Origin: Asterias amurensis
Taxonomy: Eukaryota; Echinodermata; Asteroidea; Forcipulatida; Asteriidae
DNA: 64,000 bases
Assembly (NCBI RefSeq): GCF_032118995.1
Contig: NC_092650.1
Location: forward strand, 10,106,001-10,170,000
Reading direction: 5' to 3'
This document shows, one piece after another, positions 1 through 10,104 of this stretch (positions within the stretch are counted from its first letter, which is position 1; every line of letters begins with the position of its first letter). A program made the position numbers and the translations under genes. The notes beneath the pieces were generated by a model. The model searched no databases and had not been told where the DNA came from. It saw only the letters and a list, made by a program, of their open reading frames with translations.

Positions 1-637
1 TGATTGAGAAAAGCAACCAGACGAAATAAATAGCTGGTGCCTTGTGCACTGCATGTTATAACCAACCAAAACATTAAAATTACCTGCAATTGACAATTTT
101 AATTAAAACTAAAAACGCATTAACCACAGCGTAAGCCAGTCGGGAAACAACAGTATACGTACACAGCGAAAACTGAGTGTGCAGAAACGTAAATAATATA
201 CATAATTAAAAATGTTGCACAAGAAACTCTGAGCAGTAGACCTTAGGTTGCAGCTCACAAAAGCTGTGCACTGGCCGAAAATAAACCAAAACAATGAAAT
301 AATCCTTGAGCCTAATCCATAAATGAAAATGACTCCAAAACAAACACGAATTGCCTGCAGCTAACTAGGCCTACTAAAATAGGTCAGATAATGACCGAAT
401 TGAATTAAGCAACCACTTGTTGCTTGTTGCCTCAAATTAAAAGAAGAGGCTGGCTAGATAAGAATAATTATAGTAACAAATGACCAAAACTGGATCACAT
501 TCAAATCAAAGGAAAAACACATTACCAAAATCCAACAAATACGCAATGCACAGAGAACAGAATTAGACTGTACAAATAATAAAAAATGTACCCGAAGACG
601 AGCGGACATCCAACGAAATCCTGACGTGGCTCATGAA

Positions 638-662
638 AATTGTGTTGAATTGCAACACAATT
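638..662. repeat. Short perfect hairpin
   Basis: AATTGTGTTG (638-647) and CAACACAATT (653-662) form a perfect 10-bp stem around a 5-base loop. The longer flanks are also loosely inverted (GAGCGGACAT at the left, TCGCTCATGTCTG at the right), so this may be the core of a decayed foldback element. No terminator or regulatory role can be shown. Confidence 0.6.
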
Positions 663-959
663 GTTCGCTCATGTCTGCCATAGAATTTAATAAATAACAG
701 CACACAAACCCAAAACAAATACATGACAGTATGACACATGACGTAGGTAGTGTCATGAAGGTTTGCAGAGAAAGGACAATAACAACAGTTTTTTAAAAAT
801 ATTGCCCAACTTTACCGAACACCAAATCTTGGCAAAGCATACAACCTACAACTACTACACTAGCCTAAGGCTACAATACAATCAAAAACAACCATTTCAT
901 TATCCATTATTTGCAATTGCGGTGCCAAAACTAGAACAAGCATGTTACTTAGCTCAATG

Positions 960-1165
960 TTATAGCAGAACGAGTCGTTCGACTCCCAGCGGACTCCGAG
1001 TACCGTCAACGTTCCTTCCAATGTTTTGCACCAAAGCGAACATCACCTTGTTCGATGTTTCCCGCTCCGTCCATGGGCGGGCTGGTGTGAAAGTTGATCG
1101 ACCGTCCGTCCTGCCGTCTCTCCTTCCTTCCACAAACACCCTCTCCGAGCATATTATAGCGACCG
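960..1165. other. GC-richer patch, possible exon or promoter relic
   Basis: This ~200 bp stretch is clearly richer in G+C and in CpG (GAGTCGTTCGACTC, GACCGTCCGTCCTGCCGTC) than the AT-rich sequence on both sides. Open frames cross it on both strands (763-1170 plus, 960-1202 minus), but neither shows a recognisable domain or good splice boundaries. It could be a small CpG-rich promoter or first exon, or only a compositional anomaly. I cannot decide from sequence alone. Confidence 0.25.
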
Positions 1166-1719
1166 GATAGTAATAGTTGTAAAAACCCACAAATAGTATC
1201 AAGACTACAACATATTGTAGTTCTTTTAATAAAAATAGTACTATGAGTACATATTCTTAGAAGAACAACAAACGCTCAAATAAACGACCAAAACGAAGAG
1301 CACAAAATTAAAAACATCTATTCCAAACGAATGACTGTGACAAAGTGAGTAGATAAAGTTAACAAGCCCGCCAAAACAAAACTTCTGGCGCTTTGATTGG
1401 TTGAAACAAAAACAATGTAATACATCGATTTGCTACCTAAATGTAATACAGCATGACCCAGAAACACAGCAATGAGTTTGGAACTCTGCACTATGCAGCA
1501 CAGGGGAAACAACAACTTAATGCTTGCAATATATATATATGCCCTGTGTGTAAAGCTGGGAACATGCCAAGTACGATGAAGGTTGCGCTGAGTATAAGGC
1601 CTTTTATCCTTTATGGTGATAAAAGGAAGTGTCACAGTGTCTTTAAACATTAACTCTAAAGGGAACAGACTGGGCCTTTTTTTCTTTGCTCAATTCCCAA
1701 TGTTTTATTTTACTTGTAG

Positions 1720-1889
1720 GAATTGTTGAGACTACACGTATGACAGTCTAAGATGTATGGGAAGATTTGCCGGTAGATGTGCATGGAGGCAGCCCAGCAG
1801 TAGGGCCTCTTGCAAGAGACCCGTGCCCATAAAGTACGATTGAAACTTTACTGTAGTGAAATCTTTGCCATTGTCCTAGAACATACGAG
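1720..1889 (+). pseudogene. Cassette exon A, copy 1 (decayed)
   Basis: Unrecognised protein; no function is assigned. The segment follows a good acceptor (TTTTATTTTACTTGTAG, ending 1719) and stops at a donor CGAG/GTCAGT at 1890. Related segments with the same kind of acceptor occur at 9953-10104 (+), 25728-25548 (-) and 23634-23456 (-). The shared core is GATGTRYGRGAAGATTTGC followed by GGCAGCCCAGCA. In the frame that matches the best-preserved copy (23.6 kb) this one has in-frame stops, so it is probably non-functional. The intron upstream is also related to that of the 25.7 kb copy (TTTCTTTG.TCAA..CCC..TG.TTTATTTTACTT), which supports descent from one spliced gene rather than chance. Confidence 0.55.
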
Positions 1890-2320
1890 GTCAGTTGCAG
1901 TAAAATTGTTGTTTTTTATCAATAAATAAATAAGCTAAACTCCAGTACTGCTGACAAATATGTTTTACTGAACTCCTGTGTTTAAGCTTTGCGTCCAGAA
2001 TTAAAACATATCAATAGAAACCACAAGGGAAAACCCAAAAATCAGAATTATGTTGTCACCAAAACGAGCCCCTTGATGTGTGATTTTGAAATATCCTATA
2101 TTGCATATCTAAATTAATCCTGTGAGTGACCCATTCTATGTTGAAGACTATGCAGAGCGCACTGCAAAACGATGCATCAAGATAGAGCTACTGGTTCCCT
2201 CTCAATGTTTTTGAAGCTTGCAGTATGCTAATTGCTTCCAGTTTGGGATCATTATAAAAAAACAAACTGAGCTATCAAATCATATTTTAGCGGTTACCCT
2301 TTTGTTTGGCCGGGGGGTGT

Positions 2321-2530
2321 CAGTCACAGCCATACAGCTGCTGTGTAGCCAGGTTGTGATCTTTTGCTACACCGCTGTTAACGGTTGTATGGCTTCTGAC
2401 TTTCACCCAAGACAAAAATATTTTTTAAAAAGGGACACTGCCAACATAGGGCTAGATGACACAGTTGGTAGAGCTCCAGCTCGTTGATCTGGAGGTCTTT
2501 GGTTTGAGTCCCACTCTTTGTCACTTTTGT
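2321..2530 (+). mobile_element. tRNA-derived SINE-like element, copy 1
   Basis: An internal RNA polymerase III promoter is visible: A box TGACACAGTTGGTAGAGC (2457-2474) and B box GGTTTGAGTCC (2501-2511), at normal tRNA spacing, with a tRNA-like anticodon stem (CCAG/CTGG) whose loop contains GTT. The acceptor and T stems are imperfect, so it is not a functional tRNA gene. Upstream, GTGTCAGTCACAGCCATAC and GTATGGCTTCTGACTTTCAC are imperfectly inverted. It lies just upstream of exon C and is shared with the 10.6 kb copy, so it predates the duplication. Confidence 0.55.
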
Positions 2531-2559
2531 TTTTCAACCCCAAATCATTTTCTTCACAG

Positions 2560-2677
2560 GTCTGTAAGAGGCATTTGACCAGACAAGCAAGCACAAAAGA
2601 AAATAAGATCCGCATGAAAAACCTCTTCAGTTGTTCATATTCTGCTAAGATGTTACCTAACAACAAGGGACGCTCAG
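2560..2677 (+). CDS. Cassette exon C, copy 1 (open, unknown protein)
   Basis: Unrecognised protein exon. It has a strong acceptor (CATTTTCTTCACAG, ending 2559) and a canonical donor TCAG/GTAATA at 2678. The 118-base interval is open in phase 0 for 39 codons: it begins VCKRHLTRQAS, has KNLFSCSYSAKML in the middle and ends NNKGRS plus one base. A copy at 10778-10895 differs by few residues but ends in a stop; another at 24922-24814 on the minus strand keeps the splice sites and VYKRH...ENLF but has a stop. The leftover G joins in phase with exon B (G+AT). The residues are basic, with no domain I recognise. It may be a gene exon or an exon of a DNA transposon. Expression is unknown. Confidence 0.45.
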
Positions 2678-3339
2678 GTAATACTGCTAAGAATTATCAT
2701 GACAACAAATCATTGTGTGAAAGATACATGTAAAACCAACATTGAAAGGGAGAGCAGTGTAGACAGACTCATGAGCAGGCCTAGAATTTCATGTTTGAAC
2801 ATGTTGAAAGGACAAAGAAAAGAGCACTTCCATTTGAAAATCTTAAAGTCAAAGGGAGTCTTTTGAAGGGCACAAAAGCCAAGACATGGAGCAACAGAGG
2901 CCATAGTCTTTGTAACCAGCATGTTTCTCCAGACCTACATGAGTGCAGATAAAACGGGACTTGTGTAAGCTATATTATGTAACACCACATCAGTACAAAA
3001 ATGTCAAATCTGCATGTAGATCTTACATGTCCCTTTAACTTTTGGAGGAAGGGGGACACAATATCAATGACCCCCCCCCCCGAAATGTTTTCGACCAGTG
3101 CTCAACTAGATGAACACTGTGTCCCGCTGCCGGCATCAATCCTTGGTGAAACGGATGACACCACCTTTCTGAAGGGTGGGGACAAATTATCAAATGCTTA
3201 CTCATGATCATTGGCCTCGTTAAACTTCATGTACATCCATTACTGTGGTTGATATATGACCTGCTGCCTCCCATGTTCTTTACAGAAAAAGATACATTTC
3301 ACATGTAGCCCTTTTAAAGGAACTTTACGTTATTTGCAG

Positions 3340-3462
3340 ATGCCCAAAATCATCTTCTTGCAAATCATGGGTTATTTGATGAGAAATCAAGCAGTACTTT
3401 AGTTGTGTCTAAACGCAAAGTTGGATCTGCACTCAAGCTTGCAAGAAGAAGAATGGAATCAG
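3340..3462 (+). CDS. Cassette exon B, copy 1 (open, unknown protein)
   Basis: Unrecognised protein exon. Acceptor ACGTTATTTGCAG ends at 3339; donor AATCAG/GTCAGT starts at 3463. With the one-base overhang of exon C, the first codon is GAT and the 123-base exon is fully open: AQNHLLANHGLFDEKSS at the start, then KVGSALKLARRRMES at the end, leaving one base over. The C-to-B phase match is independent support that these are consecutive exons of one gene. A related segment on the minus strand (24270-24156) retains GKSS, SALKLARRRLES and both splice sites. The C-terminal half is basic and could be helical. No family assignment is possible. Exon A upstream is decayed, so the gene as a whole is probably broken. 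Confidence 0.45.
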
Positions 3463-4291
3463 GTCAGTGTAGAATGCATCCAGAAATGGATCCCATTGTA
3501 TCAATAAATATTAATTCTGTTATTCTACGCAAAGGTACTCTTTAGTTAACAATCACAGTGCCGACTATTGCTTAGGTAAAAATCAGTAATGATTGTTGTA
3601 AAACTACCACTCCTTTGTTATTACAATAAGGGTTAAAATTTGGAAGTGGTTCTGTAGAACTCAAGCAGCATCCACTTTTAAGGCAATTTAGTATGAACTG
3701 CCTTGTGTAATTGTTCACATATAATCCACATGATGTTTTTTCGAGGACCATGCAATACTACATATAAAAATGTAACCAAAATCTTCAGGAATCCACACTT
3801 TTTTGATGTATCTTTTTTTACTACTATTATTTAATATACAATGGCTTTTGTGGAAATAGTTTAGGTCAGAGAAAAGACTCTGAATTATAGATGCATTTTA
3901 AACTACAGATGTACTTGCCTTCAGCTGGTACATTCTATCAACAATTAGTAATTTATACACATTCTCATCCATTTTCCTTACAGTAGTTGCAAAATGTTAT
4001 GCTGCTCGGAACTATAAGGTCATTAATGGCTTTCGTTTTTCTAATAGTCAAAAGATCATTCTTTGAAAAAATGCATACAAAATTTGAAAACGTAAATACA
4101 AATCAACAAATGAATATTTTACTTTGAATAGAAAGGTTTTTTTTGCCTAAAAATTTTGAAGAACACTCTTGATCAACAAACACATTTACTAGGATTCAAA
4201 CGTACTGGCTGAAATTGGTGATGCGATGCTGTTTGAGACAGTACGTGGGTGTGCTGATAGCTTGAGACTGAAGTAGACACTGTAGCTTGTT

Positions 4292-4352
4292 GTTGATCTT
4301 GCATTCATTGGCCAGGATAGGGTTCCTTGGTAGGCGTTTGTAGGTGTCAGTT
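4292..4352 (+). repeat. Dispersed motif associated with telomere-like DNA, copy 1
   Basis: The motif TTGATCTTGCATTCA...GG.TAGGGTT.C.TGGTAGG...TAGGTGTCAG recurs at about 7660-7712 and 27646-27705, and inverted at 7905-7958. In three of the places a TTAGGG-like string lies within about 20-360 bp. It is probably one end of a dispersed, decayed element. Confidence 0.45.
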
Positions 4353-4369
4353 GACAGCATTTTAGTCAC

Positions 4370-4632
4370 CTTGTGGTCATACTTTGTGGTAGCTATGACC
4401 ACAGTGGTGTTACTTTTTTCGACTGGCATGAAGTGGATTGATTGGTCTTGAGGTAGGGCTTAGATGGCAGCATTCTACTGCTGGCTTTGGTTGGTCTTGG
4501 TAGACGGCATTCTTGAGGACAGAACTTAAGCCACTTGGTGGTCATACTTTGTGGTACATATGGCAACATAGGTGTAACCCTTTTCGGCTGGCATTAAGTG
4601 GATGAATTGGTCTTGAGGTAGGGCTTAGCTAG
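4370..4632 (+). repeat. Two-copy tandem repeat, ~165 bp period
   Basis: TGGTCATACTTTGTGGTA...CTGGCAT.AAGTGGAT.GATTGGTCTTGAGGTAGGGCTTAG occurs at 4370-4465 and again at 4535-4632 with moderate divergence. The sequence between copies is less similar. No coding potential is evident. Confidence 0.6.
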
Positions 4633-4709
4633 ACATTCCTTAGCTTACTTTAGTTGGTTCCTGGTAGTTTTTGAGGGTTCTTGAAGGTGAGCAGGGTCTG
4701 GATACGGAC

Positions 4710-4746
4710 TTGGGGTTTAGGGTTAGGGTTGAGTTAGGATTAGGGT
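4710..4746 (+). repeat. Degenerate interstitial telomere-like repeat
   Basis: Several TTAGGG-related hexamers run together (GGGTTTAGGGTTAGGGTT, then GAGTTAGGATTAGGG). TTAGGG is the telomere repeat of most deuterostomes. The string is short and degenerate, so this is an internal relic, not a chromosome end. Confidence 0.55.
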
Positions 4747-6012
4747 CTGTGGTTTAGGTCGAATGTGGTCAACACAACTGACTTGACCAAGGAAACTGAA
4801 ATTCTGTCGGCCAACACTTAACAAACTCTTACCAAGAAACTCCATCCTGGCCACCGAACAAGAGATCAGCAACAAGCTTTGAACAAGACATCCCTCTTCT
4901 CATTTCTTGCTTATCTTTATCAATTTTCTGATTGAGGGACTAGTTCTATGATATACAATTTTCTAGTAGGTTTCATTATATAGTCTTCATTGCACACACT
5001 TAAATAAAATACCTCAATAAATTTTGTTACATTTTATTGGTAGTAATTGCATTGTCCATTCTTAAAACATGACATGAACTAACTGTAACTGAAAAACTTA
5101 GGGCATTCATCTTGAGTGGTCTTTTCACAGGACATGGGAAAATACACAGGAGAGTATGGAGTATTAACCCACATCGATGTCAGGGTGAATCCAAAACTAT
5201 CATTCTTTATCCTGAATGAAAGTTTAACATCTTTTAAAATAGGAATGGTAGTTTGACAGCATTCCTTATTGAATTTTACCAAAGCAACAGTTGTCAACAC
5301 AGTGTTCAGAACTATATGCAGTCTTCATTGCAAGTTGTATGGGTCTCATAAAAATGCTTGCATATTTTTGAGCTCCTGGTAAATGAGGTTTATTGGGATT
5401 TGAATTTGGCAAAGAGAAACCTTTGTTTCAAAGTAAAACATTAATTTGGTGATTTTCATCAATTTACTTTTTCAAATTTGTTTGCTTTTTTCACTTTTTG
5501 ATTCTTTGATTACTAGAAATATGAAATTTCCATTAATGACCTTTTAGTTCTGAGCAGAAGATAATATTGTGCAAATCTGTAGTTTATGTATCTACACTTA
5601 GAGCATTCTCTGACCTAAACTATTTCCACAAAAAGTTAAAGGATATGAAACAAATTAGTTGATTTTGATTTCCCAATAATGAGTGTAGACTCCTGAGATT
5701 ACCCATGCATGCATATTTTCAGTAATTTTACGAAGGGCTGAAAAATCCTGGCAGCCAAAAGTTTATGTTTGGAGAAAACCGCGCATTAAGTTAACTTATT
5801 TTTTAAATAACTAGCTGGTAGACTATTGGTGGTTTAATTTTACACTGACAGCTATTAGTTCATATTATTGTTGAAATTAACATTCCAAAGTAACTTTTAT
5901 TCCGTTGTTGTTGATTTGTTTGTTGAAAGAACATTACAGAGTTTGTATGAAAAAAACATGTCCAAGATCACAGATTTATATCAAAATTTCAAGAAAAAAA
6001 TCCCTTGAAATA

Positions 6013-6245
6013 TTTCTGTCTGAAGTGTCATATTTGTTTATATAAAACTAATTTCCTGTTTTCAGTTTGTTGCTCAGTAAGCGTTTCATTCTTAAAATTG
6101 ATGTCATGACAAATGTGTCATTGGTGTCGCACTATTTTCATGTGACCCAGAAGGTCAATCGCTCTCAAATGAATACTGTTTTTTTTATGTAGATGATGGA
6201 TTACATAAAGTGCCTACACTGCCAGTAACTGTTTTGTAAGCAAAA
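6013..6245 (+). repeat. Diverged repeat, copy 1 (partner at 26165-26400)
   Basis: CTGTCTGAAG.GTCATATT, TGTGTCATTGGT, TGACCCAGA.GG and TCTCAAA follow in the same order and at similar spacing at about 26165-26400, also on the plus strand. Both lie near copies of the A-C-B cassette, so this may be a further part of that gene or element, for example a 3' end. The evidence is similarity only. Confidence 0.45.
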
Positions 6246-6275
6246 CCAATTCTGTAATGTTCCTGTAAACATAAC

Positions 6276-6607
6276 TTTAAAGGCAGTGGAAACTATTCGT
6301 AATTACTCAAAATAATTATCAGCATAAAACTTAACTTGGTAACGAGTAATGGGGAGAGGTTTATAGTTTAAAACATTGTGAAAAATGGCTCCCTCTGAAG
6401 TGCCATAGTTTTTAGAGAGAAGTAATTTTCCACGAATTTGATGTGAGACCTCAGATTTAGAATTCATGGTCCCAAAATCAACCTTCTAAATGCACACAAA
6501 TTCATGTGGCAAGACGTTTTTTCTTTCATTATGATCTTGCAACTTCGAGATACACAAAGTGAGTAGACTGGTCTTTTACAATTACCAATAGCGTCCACTG
6601 TCTTTAA
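6276..6607 (+). mobile_element. MITE with 'GTGGACACTATTGGTAATT' inverted ends (complete, 332 bp)
   Basis: The left end TTTAAAGGCAGTGGAAACTATTCGTAATTACT and the right end AATTACCAATAGCGTCCACTGTCTTTAA are inverted copies of each other. TTAA is present at both edges, so a TTAA target duplication (piggyBac-like) is possible. Interior landmarks recur in all copies: GGGGAGAGGTTTATAGT, AGTAATTTTCCACGAATTTG, ATCTTGCAACTTCGA. Other copies lie at 9508-9879, 12119-12176 (partial), 28231-28565 (reverse), 34023-34430 and 36052-36171 (partial). It has no coding capacity. Confidence 0.8.
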
Positions 6608-7028
6608 CAGATTGTATTCATGTAGTGTGATAAATTGGTTATTAGTGGGCTAATTGTTAAGCTGACTGCTTGTGTGAAAGCTTTCACAGTGTACATGTAT
6701 TAGACCATGGTCCCTCTGTAATTTTCCTTAAATATAAAGAGAGTGTATCAATGGGTGAATAAAGGCACTGGACACTTTTGATGATTAGGCCCCTACTCAA
6801 CACAATTATTAATAGAACAACTTACTCATGCTTTGGAGAACTGTTGATAGTGAAACAATTTGCAAGACACATATTTTTTTAGAAAGAGGTAATTTCTCAT
6901 TCAAATAGTCAAATACTTCAGCTGAGAAGCCTTTGTTATGCATCTGCAGCTGGAGAGCGTTTGATGGTGGAAAACATTAGGAGAAACTGCTCCACTATTC
7001 TCTTGCAATTGAAATTTTCCCAGGTTTG

Positions 7029-7064
<36 letters not shown>

Positions 7065-7104
7065 ATAATTTATCTATATATCTATTTATCTATCAATCTA
7101 TCTT
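7029..7104 (+). repeat. (CTAT)n microsatellite
   Basis: About nine uninterrupted CTAT units are followed by imperfect CTAT/TTAT units. This is a plain tetranucleotide repeat. Confidence 0.9.
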
Positions 7105-7659
7105 TGAACCTGTTGATCAGTGGAACGGAACAGCAAGCTGCAGCACTTTTTCTCTATAGGTTACAAATACATGTAGTTTAAAACTGACGTTGGCTTTAAC
7201 TTCCGTGTTTATACTAGAAGTAAAGGTCAAATAGGGTCACACTCTGTGTTCCTTTTGCTATCCGCTTTTTTGGTGACTTAAATTACTTAATCATCATGGA
7301 AGGGGGATGGTATCAGTCTCCTTTAGTTCAATGGTCAATGTCATCTGTGGATCCTAATTGCTAAAGTGATTGAGGAACTGATGATCAAGTGTTGTCTGAC
7401 AAAACTGACATTAATGTCAAACTTTAGTTGCTGATGTGAGGCCAGACTAATGTATGGAGGATCTTGGTTAGATGTCTGGCCGTGTGGTAGGTTGTTGAAC
7501 CCCTGTGTACCACTATGTCTTGGAGGGGAACATCAGAATTGTGTGTCTTGAACTAACTGAGGAAACGAGGGCAGGGGACTCAGAGAAATGCAAAGGTCTT
7601 AAAATTACGCTTAGTTGGCGTGCGAATGGTTTGAAACAAACAGAGAGACCAGAGCTGCT

Positions 7660-7958
7660 ATGTGATCTTGCATTCAATATCAGGGATGGGGTTTCTTGTA
7701 GGTGTCTGTCCATGACACAAATCTAACCCAGTCATCCTAAACCCTCATCCTAACCCTAATCCTATATAGTTCTACCTGGGATTTCTATAACACTAATCCT
7801 ATAACCCTAACCACTCACTCATAACCACACTTACAGACACCCACAACTAGGCCTACGACCAACCCTTATAGACACTAACCTCCACCTAGACACTAACTGA
7901 TAATTACAGATACCTACCAGGAAACCCCATTCCAGATGTTGAAAGCAAGATCAGATAC
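7660..7958. repeat. Inverted repeat enclosing telomere-like CCCTAA strings
   Basis: The left arm, TGATCTTGCATTCAATATC followed by GGGATGGGGTTTCTTGTAGGTGTCTG (7660-7712), reappears inverted as CAGATACCTACCAGGAAACC and GAAAGCAAGATCAGATACCA (about 7905-7958). Between them lie CCTAACCCTAATCCTA and ATAACCCTAACC strings (about 7727-7820). The arrangement resembles a foldback element that captured or generated telomere-like repeats. Confidence 0.55.
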
Positions 7959-8162
7959 CAGTTTGGGTCTCAGCCTATAGTGTTCCATGCAGCGCAATGT
8001 GGCAGCTTTCGCTATTGCTCTCCTTCAAATATCTTTGTTTTCTCTGTTTTCCTACTTAATTGGTTGTCTGCATGTTAACTTCAAGGTATTTGAATCTGGA
8101 TTCAAACTGGAGAGTTGTGCCATCCCTTGTGTGGACAGGCGGGTCAAATCCTGACAAATTGT

Positions 8163-8252
8163 CCAGTGCCAATCCCAAGGACATTGTGCATACTGCTCTG
8201 GCAAATTCTGCAGTGCCAATCCCAAGGACATTGTGCATACTACTCTTGTCAA
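8163..8252 (+). repeat. 48-bp tandem duplication
   Basis: CAGTGCCAATCCCAAGGACA followed by TTGTGCATACT occurs at 8163 and again at 8211, nearly identical. The copies therefore arose recently relative to their surroundings. Confidence 0.8.
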
Positions 8253-9008
8253 AAAACTAGGTGAACATTTTCTACTTTGAAAACTCATCCATGGCACAAA
8301 GGTGCCTAAAGAAACATGTCAAGGAAGGCAAAAAATGCTTGACCTGACGACGATGATGAATAACTGTGCCAAGAAACTGCCTGCATGTCGCTCTGATATC
8401 GATATTGCTCATTTTGTATTGTCTTCATTTATCTGTGAATTGGAGCAAATATTAGTCTCTAAAACACTGTGTCCTGGATATTACTCTTGATACTTACATA
8501 AATATTATGCACAATTTCAATCCGCTCATGGACGTCAACAAACTTATAAGGGACTTTTTTAATAAGTCCTGTTGCTAAGACACGCAACCGAGTCTGATTA
8601 TATATCATGTTAAAACTAAGGTCATGAAATGATAAGTGTAAAAATTAGCTTAAACTAGTTAATTAACTTTCTTATTTATTTTGACGTGAGAACCTTAATT
8701 ACCAATAGATAGCTTACAAGGTAGTTGCATGTCAAAGCACTTTTGCAAATAAATAACTATGTTATAAATCTTGCTTTAAGTATGATCCCATAAGACCTTT
8801 ACTTCCAGCCCAAACCGGAATTGCAAGTTTCGTAATTCAAAAGTTCATTACTCATGAACCAAGCAAAATTCATCTTGAAGTGTGTAGGACCCAGTATTTT
8901 GGTGGGTTGTGAAATCAATGCAAGCTCATTCAGATTGTAGTTGTTAAATGCGCGCTAAAAGAAATTTTGTTAATAATTTTATTTATTTAATACTACAAAC
9001 TCTGCAGA

Positions 9009-9239
9009 TATGTGAGGCCCAAATGGAAGCACAACAATGTTTTGAATAGGTTCACTGCTCTCCTTTTCCAACGACTTCTACTTCCCCTTCTCAATCTTTT
9101 TTTTTTACTGGTTTCCATAAATGTTCAAAGAGAACAGCGTGCCGACCAAGAGAGGCCATCAGCAAATCTCGACACTGCAGAGTCTGTCGCACATTCAACT
9201 ACCATCCCTATCAACTCTGGAGAACTTGCAACTTCATAA
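9009..9239 (+). pseudogene. Possible further exon (D) of the cassette, copy 1
   Basis: An acceptor-like TACTACAAACTCTGCAG ends at about 9008 and is followed by a 76-codon open frame. It begins YVRPKWKHNN, passes through a pyrimidine-rich hydrophobic segment, and ends with PSANLDTAESVAHSTTIPI...ELATS and TAA. The pyrimidine-rich middle plus AAATGTTCAAAG could be a second acceptor, leaving only the C-terminal part as exon. The duplicate at 11549-11819 keeps the start and the DQERPSANL-like region but is shifted and carries extra sequence. Its phase with exon B does not obviously fit, so membership in the same gene is uncertain. Confidence 0.25.
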
Positions 9240-9240
9240 A

Positions 9241-9262
9241 ATAGTGTCCAGTGCCTTTAAAG
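9241..9262 (-). mobile_element. Solo MITE terminal repeat
   Basis: ATAGTGTCCAGTGCCTTTAA is the right-end inverted repeat of the MITE family without a body. It is present at the same place in duplicate 2 (about 11822-11842), so it predates the duplication. Confidence 0.5.
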
Positions 9263-9507
9263 TTTTTGTTTGTGGTTTTGTTTAAGATTACAGGTTACTA
9301 TACCTCATCATATTCATGATTGAGAGTCAGGTTCTTACAGCTAAATTCATCATCACGTGCCAGGTGTCATTTTTGCTATTAGCTGAGAAAGGTTAATGAA
9401 TGTTTATTTGCCAAGGGCACTAAAACGCATTGAGAAGGTTACTGTAAAATGTGCTAAATACATGTAAAGACATCAGGTGATTTGGGTTAATAACTGGTAA
9501 TATTTGG

Positions 9508-9879
9508 GTTATTACTCAAAATAATTAATTATTATTAAAAAAACTTTCTTGGTTAAGAGTAATGAGGAGAGGTTAATAGTATAAAACATTGTTAGAAACA
9601 GCTCCATCTGAAGAGACGTAGTTTTCGGAAAAGAAGTAATTTTCCTGTCATTTGATTTCAAGACCTCAGATTTAGAACTTGAGGTCTCGAAATCAAGCAT
9701 CTGAAAGCACACAGCTTCGTGTGACAACTTGGTGTTTTTTTCTTTTATTAATATCTCGCAACTTCGATGACCAATTGAGTTCAAATTTTCACAGGTTTGT
9801 TATTTTAAGCACAGGTTGAGATACACCAGTTGTGAAGGCTAGTTTTTGACAAGTACCAAAAGTGTCACACTGTCTTTAA
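9508..9879 (+). mobile_element. MITE, second near-complete copy
   Basis: It carries the family interior in order: TTACTCAAAATAATTAATTATT, AATGAGGAGAGGTTAATAGT, GACCTCAGATTTAGAAC, TATCTCGCAACTTCGATGACC. It ends in ACAAGTACCAAAAGTGTCACACTGTCTTTAA. The left terminal repeat is degraded. It sits exactly at the junction between the two copies of the large duplication, and its right end also borders copy 1, so MITE-mediated recombination may have created the duplication. Confidence 0.7.
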
Positions 9880-9952
9880 ACAATAAACCTAAAGGAAACA
9901 GACTGGGCAAATTTTCCTTTGCTCAATTCCCAATTCTTTATTTTACTTGTAG

Positions 9953-10104
9953 GAGTTGTTGAGACTATGACACTCTGAGATGTACGAGAAGATTTGCGGA
10001 CAGGCACCCCAGCAGTAAGGCCTCTTGTAAGAGACCCGAGCCCATAAAGTACGATTGAAACTTTACTGCAGTGAAATCTTTGTCATCGTCCTGCAACGTA
10101 CCAG
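9953..10104 (+). pseudogene. Cassette exon A, copy 2 (decayed)
   Basis: Duplicate of the 1720-1889 segment. The acceptor TTTATTTTACTTGTAG is kept and the donor is ACCAG/GTCAGT at 10105. Relative to copy 1 it lacks about 18 bases in the middle (the GGTAGATGTGCATGGAGG area). Frames contain stops; a stretch reading RCTRRFADRHPSSKA resembles RCARRFATRCAGRQPS of the 23.6 kb copy. It is non-functional as it stands. Confidence 0.5.

Larger units (their letters stand above)
1..1639. other. Unassigned AT-rich region left of the duplicated block
   Basis: No gene can be supported here. The stretch is AT-rich with scattered short open frames lacking recognisable domains. It contains a small perfect hairpin (638-662) and a GC-richer patch (about 960-1165), listed separately. 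The final bases (GTGTCACAGTGTCTTTAA, about 1635-1650) are a relic of the MITE terminal repeat seen complete elsewhere in the window, and they mark the left edge of the duplicated block. Confidence 0.5.
3463..6275. other. Unassigned intronic/intergenic stretch with short repeats
   Basis: No gene is supported. It holds a two-copy ~165 bp tandem repeat (4370-4465 and 4535-4632), a telomere-like string at about 4710-4746, and a segment at about 6013-6245 with a diverged second copy at 26165-26400. All are listed separately. The remainder is AT-rich sequence without recognisable features. Confidence 0.5.
6608..8487. other. Unassigned region with microsatellite and palindromic repeat
   Basis: No gene is supported. 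A second, degraded MITE end begins at 6761 (AAAGGCACTGGACACTTTTG). A CTAT microsatellite, an inverted repeat around telomere-like DNA and a 48-bp duplication are listed separately. Open frames at 7505-7726 and 8302-8490 show no recognisable domain; the first lies within the palindromic repeat. Confidence 0.5.
1640..9880 (+). repeat. Tandem duplication copy 1 (about 8.2 kb)
   Basis: Sequence from about 1640 to 2840 reappears at about 9861-11055 with a few percent divergence, and 8488-9495 reappears at 11053-12075. The two matching parts are contiguous in copy 2, so copy 2 is this unit with an internal deletion. The unit contains exon-like modules A, C and B, a tRNA-derived SINE, a MITE and a CTAT microsatellite. 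Both copies are bordered by relics of the same MITE terminal repeat. Confidence 0.8.

Noticed and set aside
3069..3080. Poly-C run as a regulatory element
   Set aside because: A plain homopolymer; nothing around it supports a function, and length may be a sequencing artefact.
4196..4429. 77-codon minus-strand frame as a small gene
   Set aside because: It overlaps the two-copy tandem repeat and the dispersed motif, and no domain or splice context is present.
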